64,000 bases of DNA from Chitinophagaceae bacterium (GCA_016719015.1 JADKAZ010000001.1:806001-870000), one strand, 5' to 3'. Shown: positions 27,251 to 36,418, numbered from the stretch's first letter. The notes: generated from the letters alone by a model not told the origin. Numbers and translations are program-made.

Positions 27251-28420
27251 ATGTCAAAAAGAGATTTTTACGAAATACTTGGAGTCGGCAAGACTGCTTC
27301 TACGGATGAAATTAAAAAAGCATACCGCAAAGTAGCCATGCAATACCACCCTGACCGTAATCCGGGTGATAAAGCAGCGGAAGAAAAATTTAAAGAAGCA
27401 GCGGAAGCTTACGAGATACTAAGCGATGCTGATAAGAAAGCACAATACGACCGTTATGGTCATGCCGGAGTAAGCGGACAGGGACGTGGAGGATACAGCG
27501 GTGGCGGCGGGATGAACATGGAAGATATCTTCAGCCAGTTTGGTGATATTTTCGGAGAAGATTTATTTGGTAACTTTTTTGGCGGCGGACAACAACGTGG
27601 AGGCAGAGGACAACAGCGCAGCCGTGGTGTAAGAGGAAGTAACCTGCGGGTAAAACTAAAACTAACCTATGAAGAAATTGCAAAAGGGGTTACTAAGAAT
27701 ATTAAAGTTAAAAAATATGTCAGTTGTGCTACCTGCAGTGGCAGTGGTGCAAAAGATAAAGGCAGTGTACAAACCTGCAACGCCTGTGGAGGCAGTGGCC
27801 AGGTAAGAAGAGTACAAAATACTTTCCTTGGGCAAATGCAAACTGTTACCACCTGTCCTACTTGTAATGGCGAAGGAACAACGGTAACAGCTAAATGTAC
27901 AAGTTGCAAAGGTGAAGGAAGAGTATATGGTGAGGAAACCGTCAGTATTGATATACCGGCTGGTGTACAGGAGGGAATGCAAATGAATGTTGGCGGAAAA
28001 GGAAATGCCGGCGAAAGAGGTGGAAGCCCGGGTGATCTTATCATCCTGATTGAAGAAGAACCGCATAAAGAGTTGCACCGGGAAGGATTGAATGTTGCTT
28101 ATGAATTGCACATCTCATTTACGGATGCTGCATTTGGTACACAAGTGGAAGTGCCTACTATTGACGGAAGAGCAAAAATTAAAATACCTGCGGGAACACA
28201 AAGTGGGAAAGTATTCAGGTTAAAAGGTAAAGGCTTTCCGGCCGTTAACTCCTATGAAAAAGGGGATCAACTGATACAAGTGAATATCTGGACACCACAA
28301 CACCTCAGCAGCGAAGAAAAAGCGATGCTTGAAAAATTAAGCGGCTCACCCAACTTCAAGCCGCATCCGGATAAAAATGAGAAAAACTTCTTTGATAAAA
28401 TAAAAGATATGTTTTCGTAA
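27251..28420 (+). CDS. dnaJ: chaperone protein DnaJ
   Basis: A type I J-domain co-chaperone of 389 residues. The J domain (about 4-68) contains the HPD motif in YHPDRNPG. A Gly/Phe-rich linker follows (about 75-130). The cysteine-rich domain has all four CxxCxGxG repeats (CATCSGSG, CNACGGSG, CPTCNGEG, CTSCKGEG), and the C-terminal substrate domains end normally. It stimulates DnaK ATPase and holds unfolded clients. It is co-transcribed with grpE and ends in a clear terminator. Confidence 0.97.
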   Translation: MSKRDFYEILGVGKTASTDEIKKAYRKVAMQYHPDRNPGDKAAEEKFKEAAEAYEILSDADKKAQYDRYGHAGVSGQGRGGYSGGGGMNMEDIFSQFGDIFGEDLFGNFFGGGQQRGGRGQQRSRGVRGSNLRVKLKLTYEEIAKGVTKNIKVKKYVSCATCSGSGAKDKGSVQTCNACGGSGQVRRVQNTFLGQMQTVTTCPTCNGEGTTVTAKCTSCKGEGRVYGEETVSIDIPAGVQEGMQMNVGGKGNAGERGGSPGDLIILIEEEPHKELHREGLNVAYELHISFTDAAFGTQVEVPTIDGRAKIKIPAGTQSGKVFRLKGKGFPAVNSYEKGDQLIQVNIWTPQHLSSEEKAMLEKLSGSPNFKPHPDKNEKNFFDKIKDMFS

Positions 28421-28426
28421 TTTAGG

Positions 28427-28448
28427 AACCAGCAATGCTGGTTTTTTT
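28427..28448 (+). terminator. intrinsic terminator after dnaJ
   Basis: Stem AACCAGC (28427-28433) and GCTGGTT (28437-28443) around a 3-nt loop, followed by a T-run. It separates the grpE-dnaJ operon from the exported DUF922-like gene whose ATG is only 18 nt further on. Confidence 0.85.
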
Positions 28449-28465
28449 ATTTCTAATATATCGGT

Positions 28466-29002
28466 ATGTTATTTAAATATGTATTGGCTGGTTTTCTTCT
28501 GTTTGGGTCCATGCGAACATCTGCCCAAAGAATCATTATAAATGGTGAAGAAACTTCCAGACTGTTGAGATGGGATGATTTTCGTGGTAGCCCTGATCAT
28601 GGCTCACCATACTTTGCCTTTACCTACTGGAATACAAGTTATAAGTACGACGGATTTGTTTTCAAAGGTGATACAGTGAAATGGAAAGTACAGATCACTC
28701 TAGATTTAGGCCAAAATTCCTGGAAGAAAAAAGATAAAGTAACTGATAGCTTGCTAAAACATGAGCAGGGGCATTTTGATGTTGGTATTCTTTGCGCCAT
28801 GGAGTTGCAGGAAAAATTCAACAAAACAGTTTTCCTCAAAAACGATTACCAGGCCAAGCTAAGTGCTATAATAAAAGAGACCGTTGATAAGTATAAAAAG
28901 ATGGATTTGCTGTACGATGATGAGACCAATCACTATGCAAACCGGGAGCAACAATGGAAATGGGATGCATTTTTTGACAGTAAGATTAAACGGGCAAATT
29001 AG
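28466..29002 (+). CDS. exported DUF922-like protein with HExxH motif
   Basis: 178 residues with a signal peptide ending near residue 21 (FLLFGSMRTSAQ). The conserved opening RLLRWDDFRGSPDHGSPYFAF and the zincin-type motif HEQGH at residues 99-103 (in LLKHEQGHFDVG) match the DUF922 group of putative zinc peptidases. A Glu-rich helix with possible third ligands follows. It lies 45 nt after dnaJ but behind a terminator, so it needs its own promoter, which I could not define. Protease activity is inferred from the motif only. Confidence 0.85.
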   Translation: MLFKYVLAGFLLFGSMRTSAQRIIINGEETSRLLRWDDFRGSPDHGSPYFAFTYWNTSYKYDGFVFKGDTVKWKVQITLDLGQNSWKKKDKVTDSLLKHEQGHFDVGILCAMELQEKFNKTVFLKNDYQAKLSAIIKETVDKYKKMDLLYDDETNHYANREQQWKWDAFFDSKIKRAN

Positions 29003-29041
29003 TACCAGATTTATCGCAGCTTCTATATTTTTTTCTTAGGA

Positions 29042-29072
29042 TTGGTTATTAAATAATATTTATTTATTTTCA
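29042..29072 (+). promoter_or_regulatory. possible promoter of the poly-C lipoprotein gene
   Basis: TTG at 29042-29044, a 20-nt spacer, then TATTTTCA at 29065-29072 (two mismatches to TAnnTTTG). The start codon of the lipoprotein gene would follow 33 nt later. In such AT-rich DNA this is only suggestive. Confidence 0.35.
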
Positions 29073-29105
29073 TATTCAGCTAATTATACCATTATAAACT
29101 GAGAT

Positions 29106-30885
29106 ATGAAAAATAATACCCCCCCCCGCATTTTCTAAACTAATTCTGATAATACTAATTGGCTCATTAACGATGCTTCTAATTAATGCATGCAGGAAAA
29201 CAGATATAAAACCAGAACAGGTACAGAATAATGAACTCGCATCAAAGTTCTTTAATTCACACACATCAACTGACCCACATATACAAGCCCTTAATAAGTT
29301 TTTAAAAGCAAAGAACGAGAAATATAATTTTATAAGGGGAATAGTAAAAAAAGTGGGTTTCCCATACTGGAACAAATCTCTTTCTGTATCTAAAGCAGGT
29401 TCACAAGTTAGAAATTTAACAGAAAATGAAACCCTGACTTATATTCCGTTTGTAAGAGATAGCCAGTTTTATGTAAATGCATCTCTAGTTATTAAAACCA
29501 CCCCTACCGATACTACTTATCAATTTCTTTGCGACTGGCAATATTCCAGTTTTGGATATGATACAACTAATACTGGCTGGAATGCCTTGAATGTTTTTCA
29601 TGTTTTTACAAGGCTTGATAATTCAGTATTTAACAGAACCAAGTTCAGAATTACGGATGAAAACCTTTTATCACAAAACGTAAGAAATAGTTTAGCTGGA
29701 ATGGGATTACCGTTTGATAGTGCCAACATTACATATATGCTTAAAGAACCTTCAGGCGGCACAGCAGGAAGAAGCCATTTATGGACCCTTGTAACCTGGT
29801 GTGATGATTATGACATATGTATTAAGGCAATTGACTATACCTGGCTTCGATCCAATGCGACTACAAGCTCGTCATTACCCTGTAGCAGCGGTACATTATT
29901 AACTGTCACAATTTGTACTGACACCTGGGAATACATACCCAGCAGTGGCGGTGGTGGGGGTACTGGCGGCAATTCAGGTGGTAATACAGGAGGAGGCGGT
30001 AGTAGCGGCGGCTCCACCCCACCTGGTTGTGAAGGAGGAGTTCCAGCTAACAGATCTTCACTTTACCAAAATCCATGTGAACCTGGATGGGTACCGGTTG
30101 ATGAACCAACAATTAATCAAATGCTGCAATCATGGGATGATAGTATTATACTTCATTTTACAGTCCGCCCATGTATTGAAAACATATTAAACAAAATAAG
30201 AGATACAGATTCTGGTACAGTTGCAAAAATAATTACTGTCCTTTCTGGAAATACTCCTGGCTTTGATTGGGAAATAGAAGAAGTCCCTCAGATAAATCCA
30301 CCACACGATCCACTTGCAAATGCCGTAACTGCTTTTTTACCCAATTATCGTCGAGCAATAACTTGGTTAAATAATAGTCGGATGCAAAATGCAACAAACA
30401 TAATGGTAGCCCAAACTCTCCTACATGAAGCAGTTCATGCATTTTTGTATGACTATTATCATAATTCTCTAAACCTACCTACATCAGTTCGTGACAGCCT
30501 GCTTGGTTTACCATATGTAAAGTTGCTAAAAGATTTCATGAAGAAAAAAGAATCGACTGCAAGTAACCTTCACCATAACATAATGATTAACTCGCTTAGA
30601 AATCATATAAAAAATGCTTTGAAAAATGCCTGTCTTATATTAGGGTTTAATTTGACAGGCACTCAACTTGAAGAGTTTTGTAGTGACATGTCATGGGGTG
30701 GATTAAATGAGGATCAATCACCAACGTCTGCTTGGATGGATCCTTCGCTTGGATTAACTGATGAGGACAGAGCAAGAATTACAAAAAGGTTAGACATTGA
30801 ATTAAATAATCTTGGGAATTTCTCCGGAACATACGGAGGCTATTATCTTAATATTCCACAAATAGGTACAAAAGCTTGTCCTTAA
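29106..30885 (+). CDS. putative zincin lipoprotein, out of frame by a C9 run (phase-OFF or pseudogene)
   Basis: The body of the gene is a 570-residue open frame from 29173, but that ATG lacks a usable signal peptide. Upstream, an ATG at 29106 is followed after four codons by nine Cs (29119-29127). As written the frame ends at TAA (29136-29138). With eight Cs (or eleven) it continues as a lipoprotein signal: basic start, LILIILIGSLTMLLI core and lipobox INAC with acylated Cys29. The mature protein has an N-terminal domain of about 230 residues, a Gly/Ser linker around residue 257-278 and a C-terminal domain with HEAVH at 418-422 (counted from 29173), a zincin motif. No other in-frame start exists before 29173. 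Family not recognised. Confidence 0.75.
29119..29127 (+). repeat. poly-C tract (C9) inside the signal-peptide coding region
   Basis: Nine consecutive C in an otherwise AT-rich surrounding, thirteen bases after the ATG at 29106. Its length sets the reading frame of the downstream lipoprotein. Long G/C homopolymers at this position are the hallmark of slipped-strand phase variation in surface-protein genes of other phyla. Confidence 0.7.
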
Positions 30886-30892
30886 TTAGTAT

Positions 30893-31333
30893 ATGTCCAT
30901 CTGTAAAAAAATAATTACATTGTTTCTTTGCAGTATTTTAGTTATAAATACTCAAGCACAAAAAGTTAATATTATTGATACAAATATTAATGAATACAAA
31001 GGAACTTTTATAATAAGAGAAGTTAAAAAAAATAATTTACTTTCTAAAGACTCGTCATTATTTAATCCACAGTTTTTTAGACCTTTTTGTTACCGCCTAA
31101 AGGCAACACCGTACCCAAGATTAATACTATGGATTGATTCAACTACCTATAATATCAATATTGATGGCAGTGTCAATATAAAACTTACTAAAGGATGGCA
31201 TACAATTTTACTTCAATCGACCTTGGATCAAAAATTCAATCCTTTAAGGAGTGTAAGATTCAAATTCAAAAGGAAAAAAAGTTATAAAGTTGATTTTTAT
31301 TTACCAACAGCATTCCCTATAACTTACCATTAA
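30893..31333 (+). CDS. hypothetical exported protein, 146 residues
   Basis: Not recognised. It has a clear signal peptide (KIITLFLCSILVINTQAQ) and a mature part of about 125 residues rich in Lys, Asn, Ile and aromatic residues, with predicted beta strands (GTFIIREVKKN, TYNINIDGSVNIKL, WHTILLQS, VRFKFKRKKSYKVDFYL). The final strand pattern, ending in VDFYL, resembles that of the next gene (IEFYL), so the two may be distant relatives. It begins 8 nt after the zincin lipoprotein stop and is probably co-transcribed with it. Confidence 0.75.
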   Translation: MSICKKIITLFLCSILVINTQAQKVNIIDTNINEYKGTFIIREVKKNNLLSKDSSLFNPQFFRPFCYRLKATPYPRLILWIDSTTYNINIDGSVNIKLTKGWHTILLQSTLDQKFNPLRSVRFKFKRKKSYKVDFYLPTAFPITYH

Positions 31334-31352
31334 TATTTATTACGTAATTAAA

Positions 31353-31811
31353 ATGACAAGGCGAAAACTTACCATATCAATTCTATTTATTCTTATACTC
31401 AGTAACACTAATTTATGTATTGGGCAAGTAAAAGCGAGATGGTCAAATAAGGACAAAGGGACGTTTATAATATCGCCCCATTCAAGCGGTAATTTCGATA
31501 CAACAATTTGCGGCATATCAATAAGACTATATGAGCTATCAGAAAATGGATGCCACCCGATTGAAGGCAAGATTGTAATAAATAACAAGGAATACGTCAC
31601 CTATGATAGCTCGAAATATGTGGACCGTGAAGGTTATCATAATTTATCGGACTTTTTGTATATTGATATGTCACCTGGTATCTATACCATCACCGCTTAT
31701 GCAAATAATAAATATTACAAAGTAAAAACCGGGAAGTTAAAATTTGAGGGTGCCCGATTCTATGAAATTGAATTTTACCTCATCCGAAAAGATGCGTTAA
31801 AGAGAAAATAA
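31353..31811 (+). CDS. hypothetical exported protein, 152 residues
   Basis: Not recognised. Signal peptide TISILFILILSNTNLCIGQ, then a beta-rich domain (GTFIISPHSSGNFD, ISIRLYELSENGCHPIEGKI, MSPGIYTITAYANNKYYKVK, RFYEIEFYLIRK), a layout like small carboxypeptidase-regulatory or transthyretin-like folds. It shares GTFII near its N terminus and a xxFYL end with the preceding gene. Third and last gene of the apparent zincin-lipoprotein operon; its stop lies 3 nt from the end of the convergent vWA gene. Confidence 0.75.
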   Translation: MTRRKLTISILFILILSNTNLCIGQVKARWSNKDKGTFIISPHSSGNFDTTICGISIRLYELSENGCHPIEGKIVINNKEYVTYDSSKYVDREGYHNLSDFLYIDMSPGIYTITAYANNKYYKVKTGKLKFEGARFYEIEFYLIRKDALKRK

Positions 31812-31814
31812 TTA

Positions 31815-33596
31815 TCACCATTGCGCTGTCCCCCCTTTCTTCTTTTTCACTTTTAAATAAAGTGTCTTTGCCTGGTTTAGTATTCCCAGGAATTCTTTTT
31901 GGAGCAAATCATCTTTCCCGGAAGCGGCTTCTGCCAGTGTAATTATCTCATTCCACCCGATATTTTTTAAAAATGGTGAGGTGCGTAATAAGGAGCCAAA
32001 CATGGCAACCGATGCAGAAAAAAGATAGTTCTTATCGAGTTCTGCCAGCGGTATAAATTCAAAACGGCTGGTAAAATTATAATTGCAGGCCTTCGTACTA
32101 TTGGGCAGGTGATAATTCAATTTTATATCTGCAAACTTTCCAGTGGTAAAATTATCCTTAATAGCTCCTTTATTAATTTCCGAGGGAACTATTTCAAACA
32201 AAGCGATCATCGAGTGACCAGAGCCGATCTCACCACCCTCAATAATGGACATAGAATCCCGGAGAGCTCCCACTTTATTATCAAACCCTATAAGCCGATA
32301 TTCTTTAACATACTCCGGGTTAAAATCAATATTCATGTATACATCGTCTGCCACCGAGTAAAGCGTCTGGGTAAATTCTTTCAGCAATACTTTCTCGGCT
32401 TCTTTAAAATTATCCAGGTAAGCAAAATTTCCGTTACCCTTTTCTGCCAGCAGGTGGATCTTTGAATCCTTATAATTTCCCATACCCACACCAAGACAGG
32501 TAAGGTAAACACCCGTTTCCCGTTGGGATGTAATCAATTCATCCAGCTCTGTTTCAGTTTTTAATCCCACGTTAAAATCACCATCCGTTGCTAATATCAC
32601 ACGGTTGTTTCCGCCTTTTATAAAATGATTGCGGGCCACACTATAAGCTAATTTTATTCCCGACTCCCCCGGTGTAGAGCCTCCGGGTTCCAGTTCATCA
32701 ATGGCTTTTAAGATTTTTTCTTTTTCCCCACCACTGGTAGTGTTCAGCATTACTCCCGTTACACCACCATAAACAACGATGGCCACCGAATCTTTATCCC
32801 GCAGATTATTCACCAATAACCGGAATGCGGATTTAAGTAATGGCAACCTGTTGGGCATATCCATAGAACCCGATACATCTATTAAAAAAACAAGATGACT
32901 TGGCGGCAGCGTATCTAAGTTTAATTTTTGCGAGGAGAGGTTAATATAAAATAACTGGTTGTCCGGGTTCCATGGGCAGGTGCTTAACCTTGTTTTAATA
33001 TCGAAAAGTTTATCATCGTCAGGTTTATTATAACTCAGGTTAAAATAATTCAGCATTTCCTCAATCCGTACCGCATCTGGCGGCACCATTGATTTCAATG
33101 TGATGAACCGGCGTATATTACTATATGAAGCCCTGTCCACATTCAACGACATTCCGGTGGTGGGAAATTTCTTCGCATTGACAAAATGATTCTCCAGAAT
33201 GCTGGCATATGTTTCATCGCCGGTGAACCAGCTTTTTTGGTCCTCCTTTGCCAAATCTTTTGTTTGTGAAGAAAGCTTATCTCTCCGGCTATTAGCAGCA
33301 GAACCAGTAAGGCGTTTCATTTTTACACTCAGGTATTTTTCTGCATCCACTTCTATTTTTTCTTTCTGGTAGCCTTCAAGAAAAAAGCTGAACGTATCCA
33401 CCTGCTGGTTAGCTACAATACCAAAAGTTCCTGAAGAACCACTTCTGAAAACATAACCTGTTTTGTGCTGGAGGATGGTCACATTTTGTAATACGTTACC
33501 CGTTTCGTCCTTTACCTCGCCGCGGGCATAAAATTGCTGGGCAAATACGGACGAAGACAACAGGAGAAAGATTGCTATATGACAAGCGGCCTTCAA
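31815..33596 (-). CDS. exported vWA-domain protein (YfbK-like)
   Basis: 593 residues with a signal peptide ending near FAQ (residue 20). A carboxypeptidase-regulatory-like beta domain (about 22-95, ARGEVKDETGNVLQNVTI) precedes a vWF_A N-terminal module (ENHFVNAKKFPTTGMSLNVDRASYSN) and the vWA domain with a complete MIDAS start, Asp240-x-Ser242-x-Ser244 in FLIDVSGSMD. A DUF3520-type C-terminal region follows. This order is that of YfbK-family proteins. The role is unknown; metal-dependent protein binding at the envelope is a reasonable inference. It is transcribed toward the zincin-lipoprotein cluster. Confidence 0.9.
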   Translation of the reverse strand: MKAACHIAIFLLLSSSVFAQQFYARGEVKDETGNVLQNVTILQHKTGYVFRSGSSGTFGIVANQQVDTFSFFLEGYQKEKIEVDAEKYLSVKMKRLTGSAANSRRDKLSSQTKDLAKEDQKSWFTGDETYASILENHFVNAKKFPTTGMSLNVDRASYSNIRRFITLKSMVPPDAVRIEEMLNYFNLSYNKPDDDKLFDIKTRLSTCPWNPDNQLFYINLSSQKLNLDTLPPSHLVFLIDVSGSMDMPNRLPLLKSAFRLLVNNLRDKDSVAIVVYGGVTGVMLNTTSGGEKEKILKAIDELEPGGSTPGESGIKLAYSVARNHFIKGGNNRVILATDGDFNVGLKTETELDELITSQRETGVYLTCLGVGMGNYKDSKIHLLAEKGNGNFAYLDNFKEAEKVLLKEFTQTLYSVADDVYMNIDFNPEYVKEYRLIGFDNKVGALRDSMSIIEGGEIGSGHSMIALFEIVPSEINKGAIKDNFTTGKFADIKLNYHLPNSTKACNYNFTSRFEFIPLAELDKNYLFSASVAMFGSLLRTSPFLKNIGWNEIITLAEAASGKDDLLQKEFLGILNQAKTLYLKVKKKKGGTAQW

Positions 33597-33621
33597 ATGG
33601 ATATTTTGGAGCGATAAAATA

Positions 33622-33645
33622 CAAAAAAAGCCGGATAGCCCCGCT
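33622..33645 (-). terminator. probable terminator after hpt
   Basis: On the minus strand an imperfect stem (AGC, one mismatch, GG pairing with CC, GCT) is followed by seven T. The single mismatch makes it weaker than others here. Confidence 0.5.
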
Positions 33646-33649
33646 GATT

Positions 33650-34183
33650 TTATACTAACTGGTAAATCTCCTTCAAATTACGGCCCAGGCCATCATAATC
33701 GAGGCCATACCCAACTACAAACTTGTTGGGGATACTAAAGCCTACATAATCCAGTTGCAGCGGGTATTCTGTGGCATCTGCCTTATGTAAAAGCGTTGCT
33801 ATTTTTAGTGATTTAGGCTGCTGATGCATCAATTTTGGAAGAAAATTGTGCAATGTCTTGCCGGTATCAACAATATCCTCTACAATAATCACTTCCTTGT
33901 TAAAAAGGTCATCCTCGAGCCCGATAGAAGTAACCACATTACCCGATGATTTCATCCCCTTATAAGATGCCAGCTTAATAAAGCAAAGCTCAGCCTCAAT
34001 ATTTAATTGCTTAAAAAGATCAGAAGCAAACATGAAAGACCCGTTAAGAATGGCGATGAATAAAGGACGCCGGCCTGCATAATCCTTGTTGATTTCAGCA
34101 GCAATTTCCTTTACACGTTGTAAAATAGTTTCCTCAGGGAGATATGTTTCGAAGGACTTGTCATGTACAGTAATGGCAGGCAT
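33650..34183 (-). CDS. hpt: hypoxanthine phosphoribosyltransferase
   Basis: A purine-salvage enzyme that converts hypoxanthine (and usually guanine) plus PRPP to the nucleotide. The 177-residue length is normal. The PRPP-binding loop is VIIVEDIVDTGKT at about 98-110, FIAILNGSFMF lies earlier, and VGYGLDYDGLGRNLKEIYQL is the typical C-terminal block. It lies 15 nt after the glucosaminidase gene's stop codon on the same strand and likely shares a transcript. Confidence 0.95.
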   Translation of the reverse strand: MPAITVHDKSFETYLPEETILQRVKEIAAEINKDYAGRRPLFIAILNGSFMFASDLFKQLNIEAELCFIKLASYKGMKSSGNVVTSIGLEDDLFNKEVIIVEDIVDTGKTLHNFLPKLMHQQPKSLKIATLLHKADATEYPLQLDYVGFSIPNKFVVGYGLDYDGLGRNLKEIYQLV

Positions 34184-34198
34184 AAGCAGTTAGTGGTT

Positions 34199-35257
34199 TT
34201 AATTAACGGGCTGCTTATTGGCAGCAGGAATAAGTGAGTAGTTTTCATTAACTGTCAGTTTAGGCATGGAAGACGATTTTGATTTAAGGCTCAATTTTTC
34301 ACCAACAGCTGGTTTCTCATCTCTCTTCAACCAATTTAATTCTAACAGGCTTTCCAACCGTATGGCCTGTTGCTGAGCAATAAAATGTAATGTTTCTCCG
34401 GGTTGTACTATATGAAATTCATTATTGCCTGTTTTTCTTTTTCGTTGCAGATAAATCAACTGGTCTTTATCGGAAACTTCAGTGCGGGAAATTTCATTAA
34501 ACTCAAAAATTTTAGAGAGGTCTACATCATATTGCTTTGCAACAGATAAATAAGAAGTTCCTCTTTTAACGTAAACTACTTTTGTTTCGTTGATTTTAAA
34601 TTCACCGGTTGGATAAGAAACTTTTTCGACCGGGGCATCAGGTACCTTGTCAGCTTCCGCCGGCGCAACAACAGGCACAATACCTATAACGCCGGGTTCG
34701 GGTCTAACTTCATCTTTATTATTCTCATTTGATATTTTGCCCATGGCAATGAAAGTGTATTCCTGCAACCCATAATCCTCAATTAATTTTATTAATACCT
34801 GGGGATATTTTGGATTGGTGGCATAGCCGGCATTTTTCAATCCATTGGCCCAGCCTTCATAATCGGTGGGGTCGAGAGAAAATAAAAAAGCATATCGTTG
34901 CCCATTTCGTAAAAAATCAGAATGGTCTTTGTATGAATCTTCAGAAGCCGGGTATTTGCGGAAACATTCTCCTTTAGCATCATCATCATGTTTTACCGAC
35001 TCACCAGTCCAGTTAGATTTGCATTTGATACCAAAATGATTATTGGATGCTGTCACTAATTTACTGGTACCTGCCCCAGATTCATGTATGCCCTGTGCCA
35101 GGGTGATTGCAGCAGGAACGCCGGTTCTTTTCATTTCAGCAACGGCGAGGTCTTTAAACTCACTTATGTACTTACTTACTGCTTCTTGTTTTTGAGCATT
35201 AGCAGCAGAAGTTATTATTACCAAAAGAAGTAAAATTCTGTTTCGCAATGTTTGCAT
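34199..35257 (-). CDS. exported glucosaminidase with two LysM domains
   Basis: A peptidoglycan hydrolase of about 352 residues. The start at 35257 places a signal peptide first (RILLLLVIITSAANAQ) and leaves 10 nt after the upstream gene; an ATG at 35299 would overlap it. The glucosaminidase domain spans about 25-165, with the catalytic-region motif ITLAQGIHESGAGTSKLV and NNHFGIKCKSNW. Two LysM modules follow (VVYVKRGTSYLSVAKQYDVDL and FHIVQPGETLHFIAQQQ). It should cleave N-acetylglucosaminyl bonds in the cell wall, as in FlgJ/AcmA-like enzymes. Confidence 0.92.
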   Translation of the reverse strand: MQTLRNRILLLLVIITSAANAQKQEAVSKYISEFKDLAVAEMKRTGVPAAITLAQGIHESGAGTSKLVTASNNHFGIKCKSNWTGESVKHDDDAKGECFRKYPASEDSYKDHSDFLRNGQRYAFLFSLDPTDYEGWANGLKNAGYATNPKYPQVLIKLIEDYGLQEYTFIAMGKISNENNKDEVRPEPGVIGIVPVVAPAEADKVPDAPVEKVSYPTGEFKINETKVVYVKRGTSYLSVAKQYDVDLSKIFEFNEISRTEVSDKDQLIYLQRKRKTGNNEFHIVQPGETLHFIAQQQAIRLESLLELNWLKRDEKPAVGEKLSLKSKSSSMPKLTVNENYSLIPAANKQPVN

Positions 35258-35267
35258 TTTGCCACTA

Positions 35268-35906
35268 TTATAATTTCCGTAGCAGGTAAAGTCCGTCACG
35301 GATGGTTAATACTACTTTTTCTACATCAGTTCTGTCTTTTATAAAATCATTGAATGCTCTGATTCCTTTTGCACTCTTGCCCTTAACTTCTGCTTCCAGC
35401 ACCTGGCCATGAAAAAAAATATTATCTGCTAAAATAAAACCGTTTTTCCGCAACCGGGGCAAAACGAGGTTAAAATATTCAATATAAGCCGGTTTATCGG
35501 CATCGATAAACACTAAATCCCATGTTTCATGTAATTGCGGGATGATATCTAACGCATTTCCTGTATGTAAAATTATCTTGTCAGCATAAGAAGAACGGGT
35601 AAAATAAGATTGTGCTCTCCCGGCATCAGCTGACCGAAGTTCAATTGTATGCAACTGCCCATCATCGGTTAGTCCTTTTGCCAGGCACAGACCGCTGTAG
35701 CCGGTAAAGGTTCCTATTTCTAAAATTCTCCGGGGCTGTATCATACAACTAATCATCTCCAGTACTTTCCCCTGCAGGTGACCACTCAGCATTACAGCTT
35801 CTGAATGATACTTCATCGTATATTCATTCACTTCTTTGAGCAAAGCATCTTCTGCAGAAGAATATTTTTCTGCATATTCCTGTACCAATGGATGAATTAA
35901 ATCCAT
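35268..35906 (-). CDS. SAM-dependent O-methyltransferase
   Basis: 212 residues of the O-methyltransferase family 3 type (related to catechol and caffeoyl-CoA enzymes). Motif I is LEIGTFTGYSGLCLA and VFIDADKPAYIEYF carries the metal-binding Asp, with LADNIFFHGQV completing the divalent-metal site. The substrate is not predictable. It lies 10 nt upstream of the glucosaminidase gene and likely leads the transcript through hpt. A TATTTTTG -7-like element is 17 nt upstream, but no -33 partner is visible. Confidence 0.9.
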   Translation of the reverse strand: MDLIHPLVQEYAEKYSSAEDALLKEVNEYTMKYHSEAVMLSGHLQGKVLEMISCMIQPRRILEIGTFTGYSGLCLAKGLTDDGQLHTIELRSADAGRAQSYFTRSSYADKIILHTGNALDIIPQLHETWDLVFIDADKPAYIEYFNLVLPRLRKNGFILADNIFFHGQVLEAEVKGKSAKGIRAFNDFIKDRTDVEKVVLTIRDGLYLLRKL

Positions 35907-35974
35907 TACAATTATTTATTTACAAAAATACTCAGTTAGTGCCATAGTCGATGCCTTTAATAGGTTACAGGAAT

Positions 35975-36011
35975 AAAAAAACCGGGCAACTATTAAAAGT
36001 TGTTTACCCGG
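35975..36011 (-). terminator. intrinsic terminator after a small lipoprotein gene
   Basis: On the minus strand a stem built from CCGGG/CCCGG and CAACT/AGTTG is followed by seven T. It lies 30 nt after the stop codon of the 36041-36391 gene. Confidence 0.85.
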
Positions 36012-36040
36012 CACTATTTGTAAAAAAATGACTTCTGAGA

Positions 36041-36391
36041 CTACTCCATTCCTTTGTCTTCAACAGAATTTATCTTTCCTCCTTCCCAGCAGATATTATA
36101 CTTTCTTTTTGTGAGGCCTGATGTACACTCCAGCAAATAACAATTGCCTTTTGTCTCAAGCACTTTAGGTTTTTCCAGGTCATACATATCCATATCTTTT
36201 CTGTCCAGGCCGGATACCCCAAAATCATCCAGTGCAATTTTTACAGAAGCAGACCTTCCATTGAAATTATTCATGAAATCCTGCATTTCAGAAGCGACCT
36301 GTATATCGGCCTTCTTTTCCGCCCTACCACCACATGCGGTGAAAATAATTGAAACCATAAATACTGAGGCAACTAAAACTAACTTTTTCAT
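36041..36391 (-). CDS. small lipoprotein of unknown function
   Basis: 116 residues. The signal peptide ends at the lipobox FTAC, giving acylated Cys20 followed by GG and a charged linker. The mature domain (NNFNGRSASVKIALDDFG, YLLECTSGLTKRKYNICWEGGKI) is a small alpha/beta unit with two Cys that could form a disulfide. Family not recognised. It lies 27 nt downstream of the symporter gene and may share its transcript. Confidence 0.8.
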   Translation of the reverse strand: MKKLVLVASVFMVSIIFTACGGRAEKKADIQVASEMQDFMNNFNGRSASVKIALDDFGVSGLDRKDMDMYDLEKPKVLETKGNCYLLECTSGLTKRKYNICWEGGKINSVEDKGME

Positions 36392-36418
36392 AAGTGCTAT
36401 TTTGAGTTAACGATTAAA

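Noticed and set aside
29835..30030. Coding frame opposite the Gly/Ser linker, rich in Pro and Leu
   Set aside because: It is the antisense of the GGTGGC-type linker repeats and has no start signals or other coding character.
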